DNA of 64,000 bases from Gemmatimonadota bacterium (lineage in GTDB: Bacteria; Gemmatimonadota; Gemmatimonadetes; Gemmatimonadales; GWC2-71-9). The position numbers were made by a program, and so were the translations under genes. Shown here piece after piece: positions 47,426 through 56,596 of the stretch; positions within the stretch are counted from its first letter, which is position 1, and every line of letters starts with the position of its first letter. The notes below the pieces were generated by a model. That model saw only the letters and a list, made by a program, of their open reading frames with translations. It did no database searches and had not been told where the DNA came from. The stretch spans positions 248,001-312,000 of the forward strand of contig JADJPD010000006.1 in the NCBI GenBank assembly GCA_016713435.1, read 5' to 3'.

Positions 47426-48553
47426 CTAGCGCTGGCCGGCCATCTCGATGGTGGGCCGGTCGGAACGGTCGAGGATGTGCGGGGCCTTGCTGGGCTGCAG
47501 CAGGCGCGCGGCCTCGGCCTCCCAGCTGAGGACGTACTCCTGCCCGGGGGTGAGCGCCACGTGCTGGGCCTCGGCCCCCACGTGTGCGACGACCTCGGCG
47601 CCGTCGGCGGCGCGCAGGATGGCGCGGATCACGGGGCCCTGGAAGACGGCCGTCTCGAGCCGCGCGCGAACGCCGGGGCCGGCCTCGGCCAGGCGGAGCC
47701 GCTCCGGGCGCACCATGAGCGTGGCCTCGGCGCCGGCGCCGGCCGTCCAGGCGGGCGCCAGCGTCTCCACCCGCTGGCCCGCCACCTCGGCCACGGCGCG
47801 CTCGCCCATGACGCCGACGATCTTGGCCGACAGCAGGTTGGCCACGCCGATGAAGCCGGCCACGAACACGGTGGTGGGGGCGTGGTAGATCTCCTGCGGG
47901 GTCCCGATCTGCTCGACGCGGCCCTCGTTCATGACCGCGATGCGATCGGACATCGTGAGGGCTTCCTCCTGGTCGTGGGTCACGTAGATGAACGTGATGT
48001 TGACCTCACGCTGGATGCGCTTGAGCTCGATCTGCATGGCCTGGCGGAGCTTCAGGTCCAGGGCGCCGAGCGGCTCGTCGAGGAGGAGGGCGGAGGGGTA
48101 GTTGACGAGGGCGCGGGCCAGCGCCACGCGCTGCTGCTGGCCGCCGGAGAGCTGGCCGGGCTTGCGGCCGCCGAGGTGGGCCAGGCGGATGACCTCCAGC
48201 AGCTCGGTGACCCGCTTCTGCACCTCGGGCTCGGGCACCTTCTTGCTGCGGGGGCCGAAGGCGACGTTGTCCCGCACGCTCATGTGCGGGAAGAGGGCAT
48301 AGTGCTGGAAGACGGTGTTGACGTTGCGGCGGTAGGGCGGGGTGCGGGAGACGTCCTGCCCCTCGAGGAGGATGCGGCCGCCGTCGGGCTGCTCGAAGCC
48401 GGCGATCATGCGCAGCGTCGTGGTCTTGCCGCAGCCCGAGGGGCCGAGCATGGAGAAGAACTCGCCGCGGCCGATGGTGAAATGGGCCTCGTGCACGGCG
48501 ACAAAATCCCCGAACCGCTTGTTCACGTGGTCGAGGGCGACGACCGGATCCAT
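47426..48553 (-). CDS. potA: Polyamine ABC transporter ATPase PotA
   Basis: 375 residues. Walker A GPSGCGKTTTL, Q-loop VFQHYALFPHM, signature LSGGQQQRVALARAL, Walker B LLLDEPLGALD, and the H-loop in YVTHDQEEALTM. A C-terminal TOBE domain follows (ATLMVRPERLRLAE). First gene of the operon, 37 bp before potD. The next gene upstream is a divergent class III aminotransferase; the 195-bp gap holds the promoters. Confidence 0.92.
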   Translation of the reverse strand: MDPVVALDHVNKRFGDFVAVHEAHFTIGRGEFFSMLGPSGCGKTTTLRMIAGFEQPDGGRILLEGQDVSRTPPYRRNVNTVFQHYALFPHMSVRDNVAFGPRSKKVPEPEVQKRVTELLEVIRLAHLGGRKPGQLSGGQQQRVALARALVNYPSALLLDEPLGALDLKLRQAMQIELKRIQREVNITFIYVTHDQEEALTMSDRIAVMNEGRVEQIGTPQEIYHAPTTVFVAGFIGVANLLSAKIVGVMGERAVAEVAGQRVETLAPAWTAGAGAEATLMVRPERLRLAEAGPGVRARLETAVFQGPVIRAILRAADGAEVVAHVGAEAQHVALTPGQEYVLSWEAEAARLLQPSKAPHILDRSDRPTIEMAGQR

Positions 48554-48748
48554 GCGGTGGCTTCCTGGCTGGCGGACGGCTGGGCGGGACTGGCGAACCC
48601 AATCTGTGCCTTACGGGCGGAGTTGACAACCCGCGCCCCGCGCCGCAGGTTGGGGCAACCCTCGGCCCCCCGGGCGTCCCCCTCGGGCCTGCCGTCCCCC
48701 GTCGCAGGCGATAGCACCCAGCCAGCCCCACAAACCAGCGAGTCCAGC

Positions 48749-50137
48749 ATGACCACCACTGTCTCGTCCCGCGAGCCGGTGGGCATGGAGCGTCTGCTCG
48801 CCCGTGCCCAGCAGCTCGGCGAGCAGGAGACCGAGAAGCTCCTGGCCCGCACCCCGGCCTCGGCCCGGCTGTATGGCCGGGCGCGCCAGACGCTGCCCTT
48901 CGGGGTGGTGTCGTCGTTCCAGAAGGGGAGTCCCTACCCGATCTACGTGAGCCACGGGAAGGGGAGCCACGTCTGGGACCAGGATCATCACGAATACCTC
49001 GACTACCACGGCGGCTTCGGCGCCATGGTGTGCGGGCACGCGCACCCGCGCGTGGTCGAGGCCATCACCGAGGCGGCCAGCCGGGGGACGCACTTCGCCG
49101 TGACCACCGAGAGCGCGGTGGCCTTCGGCGAGGAGATCTGCCGCCGCTTCAACCTCGAGATGCTGCGCTTTGCCAACAGCGGCACCGAGGCCACCATGGA
49201 CGCCATCCGGGTGGCGCGCGCCGCCACGGGGCGGGACGTGGTCTGCAAGATCGAGGGGTCGTACCACGGGCACCACGACGCGGTGATGTTCTCGGTGATC
49301 CCGAACGCCGACGTGATGGGCGGCCGCGAGCGGCCGGCCAAGGCGCCCGTCTCCAAGGGGCTGGTGAAGGACGCGTCGAAGTACATCGAGGTGGTCCCGT
49401 TCAACGACGCGGAGCAGCTGGAGCGGCTGTTCGACGAGAAGGGGCAGGAGATTGCCTGCCTGGTGATGGAGCCGGCCATGATGAACATCGGCATCGTGCT
49501 GCCGGAGGTGGCCTACCTGAAGCGGGCGCGCGAGCTCTGCACCAAGCACGGGGTGGTGTTCATCTATGACGAGATCAAGACCGGCTTCACCATTGCCCCG
49601 GGCGGGGCCACGGAGCGGTTCGGGGTGCAGCCGGACCTCGTCTGCCTGGCCAAGGCCATCTCGGGCGGGCTGCCGGCGGCGGCGTTCGGGGGGCGGGAGG
49701 ACCTGATGCGGCTCATCGAGCAGGGCGTGTCGCAGATGGGGACCTACAACGGCAACCCGCTCGTCAGCCACGTGGGGCTGGTGGTGCTGCGCGAGATCCT
49801 CGACGCCGAGGGCTACCGGACGCTTGCCGCCCTCGGCGCCCAGCTCTCGGCGGGGTGCCAGAAGGCGATCGACACCTACGGCCTGCCGGCGCATACAATT
49901 GATCTTGGGGCCAAGGGGTGCGTCTCGTACCGCCAGACGCCCATGCGGAACTACCGCGACTTCCTCGAGACCAAGCCGGAGCTGTTCGCGGCCTCGTACC
50001 CCTGGCTCCTCAACCGCGGCATCTTCATGACGCCGGGCGACGAGGAACAGTGGACGCTGTCGGTGCAGCACACCGAGGGGGACATCGACGAGTACATCGA
50101 GGTGTTCACCGGGTTCTGCAGGGCGCTGACGGCGTAA
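48749..50137 (+). CDS. Class III PLP aminotransferase, glutamate-1-semialdehyde aminomutase-like
   Basis: 462 residues. Fold type I with the PLP lysine K302 in LAKAISGGLPAAAFGG and the cofactor Asp in FIYDEIKTGFTIAP. NSGTEATMDAIRVARAATGR and SYHGHHDAVMFSV resemble HemL and related enzymes of unassigned function. HemL itself would be expected near heme genes; here the neighbours are polyamine transport genes and an aldehyde dehydrogenase, so a diamine or omega-amino-acid transaminase is as likely. ATG 48749 sits where homologues start. Length is near the family norm. A hairpin-rich gap follows. Confidence 0.8.
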   Translation: MTTTVSSREPVGMERLLARAQQLGEQETEKLLARTPASARLYGRARQTLPFGVVSSFQKGSPYPIYVSHGKGSHVWDQDHHEYLDYHGGFGAMVCGHAHPRVVEAITEAASRGTHFAVTTESAVAFGEEICRRFNLEMLRFANSGTEATMDAIRVARAATGRDVVCKIEGSYHGHHDAVMFSVIPNADVMGGRERPAKAPVSKGLVKDASKYIEVVPFNDAEQLERLFDEKGQEIACLVMEPAMMNIGIVLPEVAYLKRARELCTKHGVVFIYDEIKTGFTIAPGGATERFGVQPDLVCLAKAISGGLPAAAFGGREDLMRLIEQGVSQMGTYNGNPLVSHVGLVVLREILDAEGYRTLAALGAQLSAGCQKAIDTYGLPAHTIDLGAKGCVSYRQTPMRNYRDFLETKPELFAASYPWLLNRGIFMTPGDEEQWTLSVQHTEGDIDEYIEVFTGFCRALTA

Positions 50138-50176
50138 GGAGCGTCGCCGTCTGGGGTGGGGTGGGCTGGGGTGTGA

Positions 50177-50428
50177 CTCAACGCAGAGGCGCAGAGGGGC
50201 GCAGAGGGGCGCAGAGGGATCGAGCCCGGATCGGCGCGTTGCCGATCCGGGCTCGGGTATTTGGGTGGGCGTCCCGTGGTGGGGTGGGGCGTTGCCAGAC
50301 CCGAACAGGCGCCCCATCAATGGTACTTGCTGTTCTCCGTCCTCGGTGATCGTGCCGATGCCTCCGGGGTTCTGAGTTCCTCTGCGCCCCTCTGCGTCCT
50401 CCGCGCCTCTGCGTTGAGCTCGCAGGCC
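50177..50428. repeat. Intergenic inverted-repeat element, copy B
   Basis: CTCAACGCAGAGGCGC (50177-50192) pairs with GCGCCTCTGCGTTGAG (50403-50418). Inside are GCGCAGAGGG units on the left and CCTCTGCG units on the right, the same arrangement as copy A at 44293-44501. The right arm continues GAGCTCGCAGG like copy A. Confidence 0.75.
50221..50255. terminator. Hairpin after the aminotransferase gene
   Basis: 15-bp perfect stem, loop GCGTT, about 85 bp after the stop of the aminotransferase gene. Likely a bidirectional terminator between convergent genes. Confidence 0.6.
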
Positions 50429-50456
50429 CCCGTCCGGCGGACGCCCCCGGCGACGC

Positions 50457-51944
50457 CTAGTGCCCGGGGATGGGCCGCGACTTGTAGGGGAACCACCAGG
50501 GCTTGGCCTCCATGACGTAGTCCATGTGCACGTGCTTGGGCTCCCGGAAGGCGTCGAGGCCCTCCTCGCCGAGCTCGCGGCCGATGCCGCTCAGGCGCAT
50601 GCCGCCGAAGGGGCCGGCGTCGTTGTCGGTGAGGGGGTCGTTGATCCAGAAGGTGCCGGCCTTGATCCGGTGCATGGCCGTCATGGCCAGCTCGAGGCTG
50701 TTGGTGTAGATCGAGGCGCCGAGGCCGAAGCGAGAATCGTTGGCCATGGTGATGGCCTGCTCGGCGTCGTCGGCGACGGTGATGGAGAGGACGGGGCCGA
50801 AGATCTCCTCGCGGGTGGGGAGGCCGCCGTGCCGCACGTTGGTCAGGATGGTGGGCTCGTAGAAGTGCCCCGTGAGCCCGTTGGGCTGGAGGCGGCGGCC
50901 GCCGTGGAGCAGGGTGGCGCCTTCCTCCACGGCGGCCTGCACCTGGTCCTCCACGCGGGCGAGCGCGTCGGCGGTGATGAGCGGGCCGACGTCGGTGGCG
51001 GGGTCCATCGGGTCGCCCACGACGAGGCCGCGCACGTAGGCATGGAGCCGGCGGGTGAACTCCGCGGCGACCTCCCGGACCACGTACACCCGCTTGGACG
51101 AGGTGCAGACCTGGCCGGCGTTGAGGAGCCGCGCCCAGGCCACGCCCGGCACCGCGATGTCGAGGTTGGCGTCGGCGAAGACGATGAACGGGTCCACGCT
51201 GCCGAGCTCCAGGTTCACCTTCTTGAGCTGGCGGCCCGCCTCCGCCGCCACGCTCCGGCCGGCCTCGAGGGAGCCGGTGAAGGCGATGAGGTCCACCGTG
51301 GGGTCCTGCACCAGCAGCTCGCCCGTCTCGCGGCCGCCGGTGATGACGTTCACCACGCCGGGCGGCAGGGCGTCGAGGCAGCGCGCCATGAGCAGCGTGG
51401 CGAGCGGGTTCTGGTGCGGCGGCTTGGCCACGACGGTGTTCCCGGCCGCGAGGGCCGGCGCCAGCTTCCAGGCCAGCAGCAGCAGCGGGAAGTTGAACGG
51501 CACGATGGCCGCCACCACCCCGTAGGGCTCCTTGATGGTGAAGTTGACCTGGTGCGGCGCCACCGGCGGGATGGAGTTGCCGAAGCTGCGCCGCCCCACC
51601 TCCGCGTAATACTCGAACGCAGCCGCCACCCACTCGATCTCGTCGATGGCCTCGATGAGCGGCTTGCCGGTTTCCCGCGCCATGAGCGTGGCGAGTTCCT
51701 TGTCCGCGGCGCGGATCCGGGCACCCACCTCCCGCAGCAGCTTCGCCTTCTCCACGCCCGGGATGGCCCACCAGCCGGGCTGCGCGCGGGCCGCCGCCTC
51801 ACAGGCGAAGTGCACGTCCTCGCGGGTGCAGTCGGCCGCGAGGCCCACCTGCTCCGTGGTGGCGGGATTGAGGATGGGGCGGAGGACCTTGCTCTTCGGC
51901 GTGATCCACTGGCCGTCGAGCAGGATGGGGGCGACAGTGCGCAT
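50457..51944 (-). CDS. NAD(P)-dependent aldehyde dehydrogenase, aminobutanal/semialdehyde type
   Basis: 495 residues, full-length ALDH. The catalytic Cys is C280 in NAGQVCTSSKRVYVV and the general base is E246 in NLELGSVDPFIVFADANLD. Cofactor-binding segments are VVAIVPFNFPLLLLAWKLAP-like (51489 region) and FTGSLEAGRSVAAEAGRQLK. The enzyme oxidises an aldehyde to acid. Next to potADBC and the transaminase, oxidation of 4-aminobutanal or succinic semialdehyde from polyamines is a reasonable guess. It is convergent with the transaminase, so not the same operon. ATG 51942-51944. Confidence 0.87.
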   Translation of the reverse strand: MRTVAPILLDGQWITPKSKVLRPILNPATTEQVGLAADCTREDVHFACEAAARAQPGWWAIPGVEKAKLLREVGARIRAADKELATLMARETGKPLIEAIDEIEWVAAAFEYYAEVGRRSFGNSIPPVAPHQVNFTIKEPYGVVAAIVPFNFPLLLLAWKLAPALAAGNTVVAKPPHQNPLATLLMARCLDALPPGVVNVITGGRETGELLVQDPTVDLIAFTGSLEAGRSVAAEAGRQLKKVNLELGSVDPFIVFADANLDIAVPGVAWARLLNAGQVCTSSKRVYVVREVAAEFTRRLHAYVRGLVVGDPMDPATDVGPLITADALARVEDQVQAAVEEGATLLHGGRRLQPNGLTGHFYEPTILTNVRHGGLPTREEIFGPVLSITVADDAEQAITMANDSRFGLGASIYTNSLELAMTAMHRIKAGTFWINDPLTDNDAGPFGGMRLSGIGRELGEEGLDAFREPKHVHMDYVMEAKPWWFPYKSRPIPGH

Positions 51945-52018
51945 GTGCGTGCCACGCGTGGCGGGTCGGGGTGGGTCCAGAGTACACCGCGGCCCGGGGG
52001 TTGGGGAAGGGCGGCGGC

Positions 52019-55000
52019 CTAGCCCTCGAGCGCCCGGGCCACCGCCTCCAGCAGCTCCCGGGGGGAGATGGGCTTCTGCATGAAGACCTGGCCCTCCGGG
52101 ATCTGCAGCGGCCGGCCAGTGGCGTCCACCGCGTACCCGCTCATCAGGATCACCTTGAGCCCGGGGGCCTCGCCCTGCAGGCGGGTGGCCAGTTCCTGGC
52201 CGGTGAGGCCGCCCGGCATGACGATATCGGTGACGAGCACCTGGACCTGGCCCTGCGCCTCCTGCCAGAGGCGGAGCGCCTCGCGGCCATGGGCCGCGGT
52301 GAGCACCCGGTACCCGCGGCGCTCGAGCACCCGGCTGGTGAGGCGGCGGACCGCCGGCTCGTCCTCCACCAGCAGCACGGTCTCGGTGGCGGGCCGCTCC
52401 AGGGCGCGGCTGGCCCCGCCGCCGGCCGTCGCCGGGTCCGCCACCACGCAGGGGAGCAGGAGCTCGAAGCTGGTGCCCTGTCCGGGAGTGCTCCGCACGT
52501 GGATCGTGCCGCGGTGCTGCTGGACGATGCCGAACACCGTCGCCAGGCCCAGGCCGGTGCCCTGGCCCGCGGCCTTGGTGGTGAAGAACGGCTCGAAGAT
52601 GTGGGGCAGCACGTCGGCCGGGATGCCGGTGCCGCTGTCGGTGACGTCGAGGACGGCATAGGGCCCGGGCGGCAGCTGCGCGGCCAGGGCCGCGTCCGCA
52701 TCGAGGTGGCGGAGCCCGGTGGTAATGATCAGCGAGCCGCCCTCCGGCATCGCGTCGCGGGCGTTGACGGCCAGGTTGAGCAGCACCTGGTCCAGCATGC
52801 CGGGGTCGCCCTCCACCACGAGCGCGCCGCCCTGGTGCCTCACCTGCAGCCGGATGTCCTCCCGCAGGACGCGCTGCAGCATCTTGGCGATGTTGCTCAC
52901 CAGCTCGGCCAGGTCGAGGGTCTTCGGCTGCATGGCCTGCTTGCGGCTGAAGAGCAGGAGCTGCCGCGTCAGGTTGGCGGCCCGGTCGGCGGAGTGCTTG
53001 ATGTCCTCGAGGCCTTCGAGGGCGCCCGGCGGCAGGGCCGGCTCGCTCTGGACCAGGCTCACCTGCATCATGATGGCGCCGAGGATGTTGTTGAAGTCGT
53101 GCGCCACGCCGCCGGCCAGCAGGCCGATGGCCTCCATCTTCTGCGCCTGGCGCAGCTGGGCCTCGAGCTCGTGCTTAAGCGGCGCTCGCGCTGTGCCGCT
53201 CGAGACGTCACGGCAGGCCACGGTGAAGAGCCGCTGGCCGTCCACCTCCCCCTTGAAGATCACCGCCTCGAGCAGCACGGACTCGCCGTCGGCGCGGATG
53301 GCCTGCACCGGGCGGAAGGAGCCCATGGCCTGGGTTGCCCCGGGATCCGCGGCAAAGCCCGCCACGAGGTCACCGTGGTGCGCCCGGAGGCCGGCCGGGA
53401 TGAAGCGCTCGATCCGGGTGCCGATCACCTCGGCGGCGGTGCAACGGAAGATCCGCTCCGCGGCCGGGTTGAAAACCACGATCCGCTCCTCGGCGTCGAC
53501 GGAGACGATGCCGTCGAGCGAGGAGTCGATGATGGCGGTGGCCCGGCGGCGGTACTGCTCCGCCGAGCGCTCGGCGGCGCGCCGCTCGGTGATGTCCTGG
53601 CTCAGGCCGTAGGCGGTGCGCGGCTGGCCGGCGCCGTCGTGGGCCACGGCGACGCGCACGGACATGAAGCCCTCGGTCCCGTCGTGGCGGCGGAAGCCGT
53701 GCTCGAACTGGCGGGTCTCGCCGGGCGCCAGCGTGCGCGCCGCTGCGATCTCGCGCCGCACGGTGGCCGCGTCCTCCGGGGAGAGGAACCGGCGGGTCAG
53801 CTCGTCGAGCGAGAGGGCCGAGGGGGGCGGCGTCTCCGGAGGGCGGCGGAAGATGGCCATGAGGTGCCGGTCGTACGACAGGCGCTCGGAGGCGAAGTCG
53901 AACTCCCAGTAGCCGAGTTGCGCCATCTCGAGGGCCAGCTGGAGCCGGCGGGTGCTGTCGTGCAGCGCGCGGCCCGCGGCTTCCCGCTCGGTGCGTTCCT
54001 GCAGCACCTGCAGCCCGAAGCCGAGGTCGTCCGCGAGCTCGGCGAGCAGCGCCTGCTGGCCGGGCCCGAAGGCCCCGGGTTCCCTGGCATAGACGGCGAG
54101 GCCGCCGATCACGGTGCCGTTCACGCGCAGCGGCAGCGCCAGCGCGGAGCGGACGCCGCGGGCGCGCGCGGCGAGGCGCCAGGGGAGCGGGCTCGGGTCG
54201 GCGTCGAGGTCGCCCACGGCCACGGGGGCGCCGGTCTGGATGGCCGTTCCCACGGGTCCCTTGCCCTCGGGTTCGGGGCCCCAGGTGCAGTCGAGCGCGC
54301 GGACAAAGGCATCGTCACCGCCCGCGTAGGCCACGGGCCGCACCCGGTTCCGGGGGCCGTTCTGGCCAGGCCCACCCAGGCCGTGGCATAGCCGCCGTCG
54401 TTCACCGCCACGCGGCAGATGGCCTCGAGCAGGCTGGCCGCATCGTGGGCGCGGACCAGCTCCTCGTTGCAGCGGCTCAGGGTGCGCAGGGCGCGGTTGG
54501 CGCGCCGGAGGTCCCGGGTGCTGTCGTCGAGGTGGGTCACCATGGCGTTGAACTGCTCGCCGAGCAGTGCCACCTCCGCCGGACCGCCGGGGACCACACG
54601 GGCGGTCAGGTCGCCGCCAGCCAGGCGGCGCGTAGCCTCGGCGAGGCGCAGCACGTGGCGGCCCACCAGGAAGTAGTTGCCGATCCAGCCGACGAGGCAG
54701 GCCACCAGGATGATGACCGCGGCGTACTGCACCCGCTGCCGGACCGCCCACCGCGCCACGCGGAGCGAACGCGCCAGCTCGAAGCGGAGGCCGATGGTGC
54801 CGGGGCGGCTGGCGCGCAACTCCCCGGCGCGTGGGGGCGGCCACCAGGCGTAGATGGCGGTGAGCGTCGAGTCGCCGACATCGAAGGTCCCGGCGGCGAG
54901 CGGGCTCTGCACGGAGTCGGCGATGGCCGGATTACCGAGCACCAGCGCCAGGGAGCGGCCCACCAGGCGGCGGTCGGTGGCATCGCGGATCAGGCCGCTC

Positions 55001-55269
55001 GCATCGGCGGCCACCCCCCACGCGAGGTCCGGCGTGCCGCTCAGGGCCTCGACGACGAGCGTGGCCTCGGTGCGATCACCGCGCGCCAGGAAGTGCTCGT
55101 AGCGGCCTGCCACCCGGTTCCCGAGCGCGGTGGCGCGGTCCATGGCGGCGGCCACGATCTGGTCGTGGAGGTCGCGGCTCTCATGCATGTAATAGAACGC
55201 GGTGAGCGCGAGCCCCATCAGGGCCAACGTGCTGAGCTGGACGAGCCCCACCGCGGGACGGCGCATCAT
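52019..55269 (-). CDS. Membrane hybrid sensor histidine kinase with GAF, PAS and receiver domains (frame disrupted)
   Basis: About 1083 residues. ATG 55267-55269 starts a TM helix (LSTLALMGLALTAFYYM), then a periplasmic sensor domain, a second helix (YAAVIILVACLVGWIGNY) and a HAMP-like LRLAEATRRLAGGDLTARVV. After a coiled linker come GAF, two PAS domains, GGVAHDFNNILGAI with the phospho-histidine, an HATPase domain (NLAVNARDAM, DVTDSGTGIP) and a receiver (VLVTDIVMPGG). One base is missing near 54370, changing the frame. A two-error patch at 53170-53205 gives DVSSGTARAPLKHELEAQ instead of DVSERHSASA. It overlaps the stop of the binding-protein gene, forming a sensor pair. Confidence 0.85.
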
Positions 55270-56234
55270 GGCGCGGCGGGGAGCAGGCCCGGATCGAGCA
55301 AGCTGCCGGGCGGGGGAATCGGCCCGGCCAGGCGGTGGGCCTGGAGGGCGCTGGCGATGCGGGCCAGCACCGGCTCGAGGCCGGCGGGACCGGGCGTCAT
55401 GAGGAGGCGATTGCGCTCGAGGTCGGGCTGGTCGAGGAGGGCGGTGGTCTCCCGATACTCGTCGGGGGAAATGCCGAGGTCCGCCGGGCTTTCGAGGGCC
55501 ACGGAATCGGGCCGGGCCAGCCGAGGGCGCGCGAGCGGAACCAGCCTGCCGGAGGGCGGCGAGCGCAGCGCGCTCCGCGCCGTGAGGTGGCGCGCACCAC
55601 GAGGACATCGAGAAGCTCGCCCGGGGTCTCCTTCGAGTCGAAGACCGTCACCCCACCCGCGGCCGCGATACGGGCGCGCGCCTCCCCGAACGTGACGATG
55701 CCGTCGACCTCGCCCCGCGCCCAGGCATCCCGGTGTTCGTAGTAGGCCAGCGAAACCGGGATCACGTCGGCGACCGCGAGGCCCGCGCGCTCGAGGGCCC
55801 GGCTCAGCAGGGTATCCGCCCCCACCGTAAGCCTCCACGCCCACGCGCAACCGCAGGTCCGCGAAGCGGGCCAGCGGCGGGCGCGCCAGGATGGCGTCGG
55901 CACCGTTGGAGAAATCGAGTACGGCGGCGATCCGGAGCCCCGTCTGCGGATGGAGCGAGGCGGCGAGCAGCGCCTCGTCGGCCGTGAGCGCGCCGGCTTC
56001 GATCTGCCCCGCCCCCAGCGCGCGGATGACCTCCGACGCGGAGCTGTACCGGATCACCTGCACCGGCATCTCCTCCTCGGAACCCCGCCGCTCCGCGAGC
56101 AACAGCCCCTCATAGCCCCCCCACGCAATGAGCCCGACCCGCACCGGCCGCGCCGGTGGCCTGGCGCAGGCGGCAGCGACGAGCGGCAGCAGCAGGAGCA
56201 GCGTCCATCGCGGGAGGGCAAGACGAGCAGGCAT
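55266..56234 (-). CDS. Periplasmic binding lipoprotein, NMT1/phosphonate-type (frame disrupted)
   Basis: Lipoprotein signal LLLLLPLVAAAC, then VRVGLIAWGGYEGLLLAERR and the ligand-lobe VRALGAGQIEAGALTADEA. The frame breaks at about 55830 (TTACGGTGG). Beyond it ADTLLSRALERAGLAVADVI and EVDGIVTFGEARARIAAAGG are read in the second frame. At least two more shifts occur between 55500 and 55600, the region of the ALAALRQA / WFRALGW segment. The frame ends with SPADLGISPDEYRETTALLD and a stop at 55266. The start is ATG 56232-56234. It probably binds a small organic ligand. The stop overlaps the kinase start, so it may feed a signal to that kinase. Confidence 0.72.
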   Translation of the reverse strand: MPARLALPRWTLLLLLPLVAAACARPPARPVRVGLIAWGGYEGLLLAERRGSEEEMPVQVIRYSSASEVIRALGAGQIEAGALTADEALLAASLHPQTGLRIAAVLDFSNGADAILARPPLARFADLRLRVGVEAYGGGGYPAEPGPRARGPRGRRRDPGFAGLLRTPGCLGAGRGRRHRHVRGGARPYRGRGWGDGLRLEGDPGRASRCPRGARHLTARSALRSPPSGRLVPLARPRLARPDSVALESPADLGISPDEYRETTALLDQPDLERNRLLMTPGPAGLEPVLARIASALQAHRLAGPIPPPGSLLDPGLLPAAP

Positions 56235-56596
56235 GGTCAGGACGTTGGCACGGCACTCCATGTTGGGGCCGGACAGAGCAAACCCGGATTCCCCCTAGGA
56301 TCGGCGGCGAGCGCTGGGGACTGAATCTTCGCCCCCGCCGTCGTGCCAGCGTGAAGGGCGAATGAAGGAGCGCTCCGGCGGTTGCCGGCCCCTCCGACGC
56401 GACGCGATCTCGCCCACCGTGCCCCGGCGGGCCGCCGAGCGTGTCGCGTAAGCGCGTGTCAGTGCTCGGCTTCGCGCTGTCCCTCAGGTGATAGCCCGAA
56501 GGTGCATACCACTTTGGGAGCGTTGCTGACCCGTCCGACCCGGCCTAGCGTACTCCCGTCCTGCGTTTCCATCGCCCCCTCCAGGAGAGAGCACGC
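56235..56596. other. Divergent intergenic region before kaiC, 362 bp
   Basis: No gene supported. It holds the promoters of the binding-protein gene (minus) and kaiC (plus). GGAGCGCTCC (about 56367) is a palindrome. No clear -35/-10 set stands out. CCAGGAGAGAGC before the kaiC ATG is the ribosome-binding site. Confidence 0.5.

Larger units (their letters stand above)
50138..50456. other. Convergent intergenic region, 319 bp, with hairpin and repeat element
   Basis: No gene. Contains a perfect hairpin CGAGCCCGGATCGGC-GCGTT-GCCGATCCGGGCTCG (50221-50255) that probably ends transcription from both sides, plus the outer repeat arms listed separately. Short ORFs here are repeat shadows. Confidence 0.7.

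Noticed and set aside
48749..50137. Annotating the aminotransferase as HemL of heme synthesis
   Set aside because: Family resemblance is real but no heme gene is adjacent and the context is polyamine metabolism, so the symbol was left empty.
44293..50428. Composite transposon bounded by the two repeat elements
   Set aside because: The elements are each complete inverted repeats with their own cores, no transposase lies between, and the pot operon looks native in composition.
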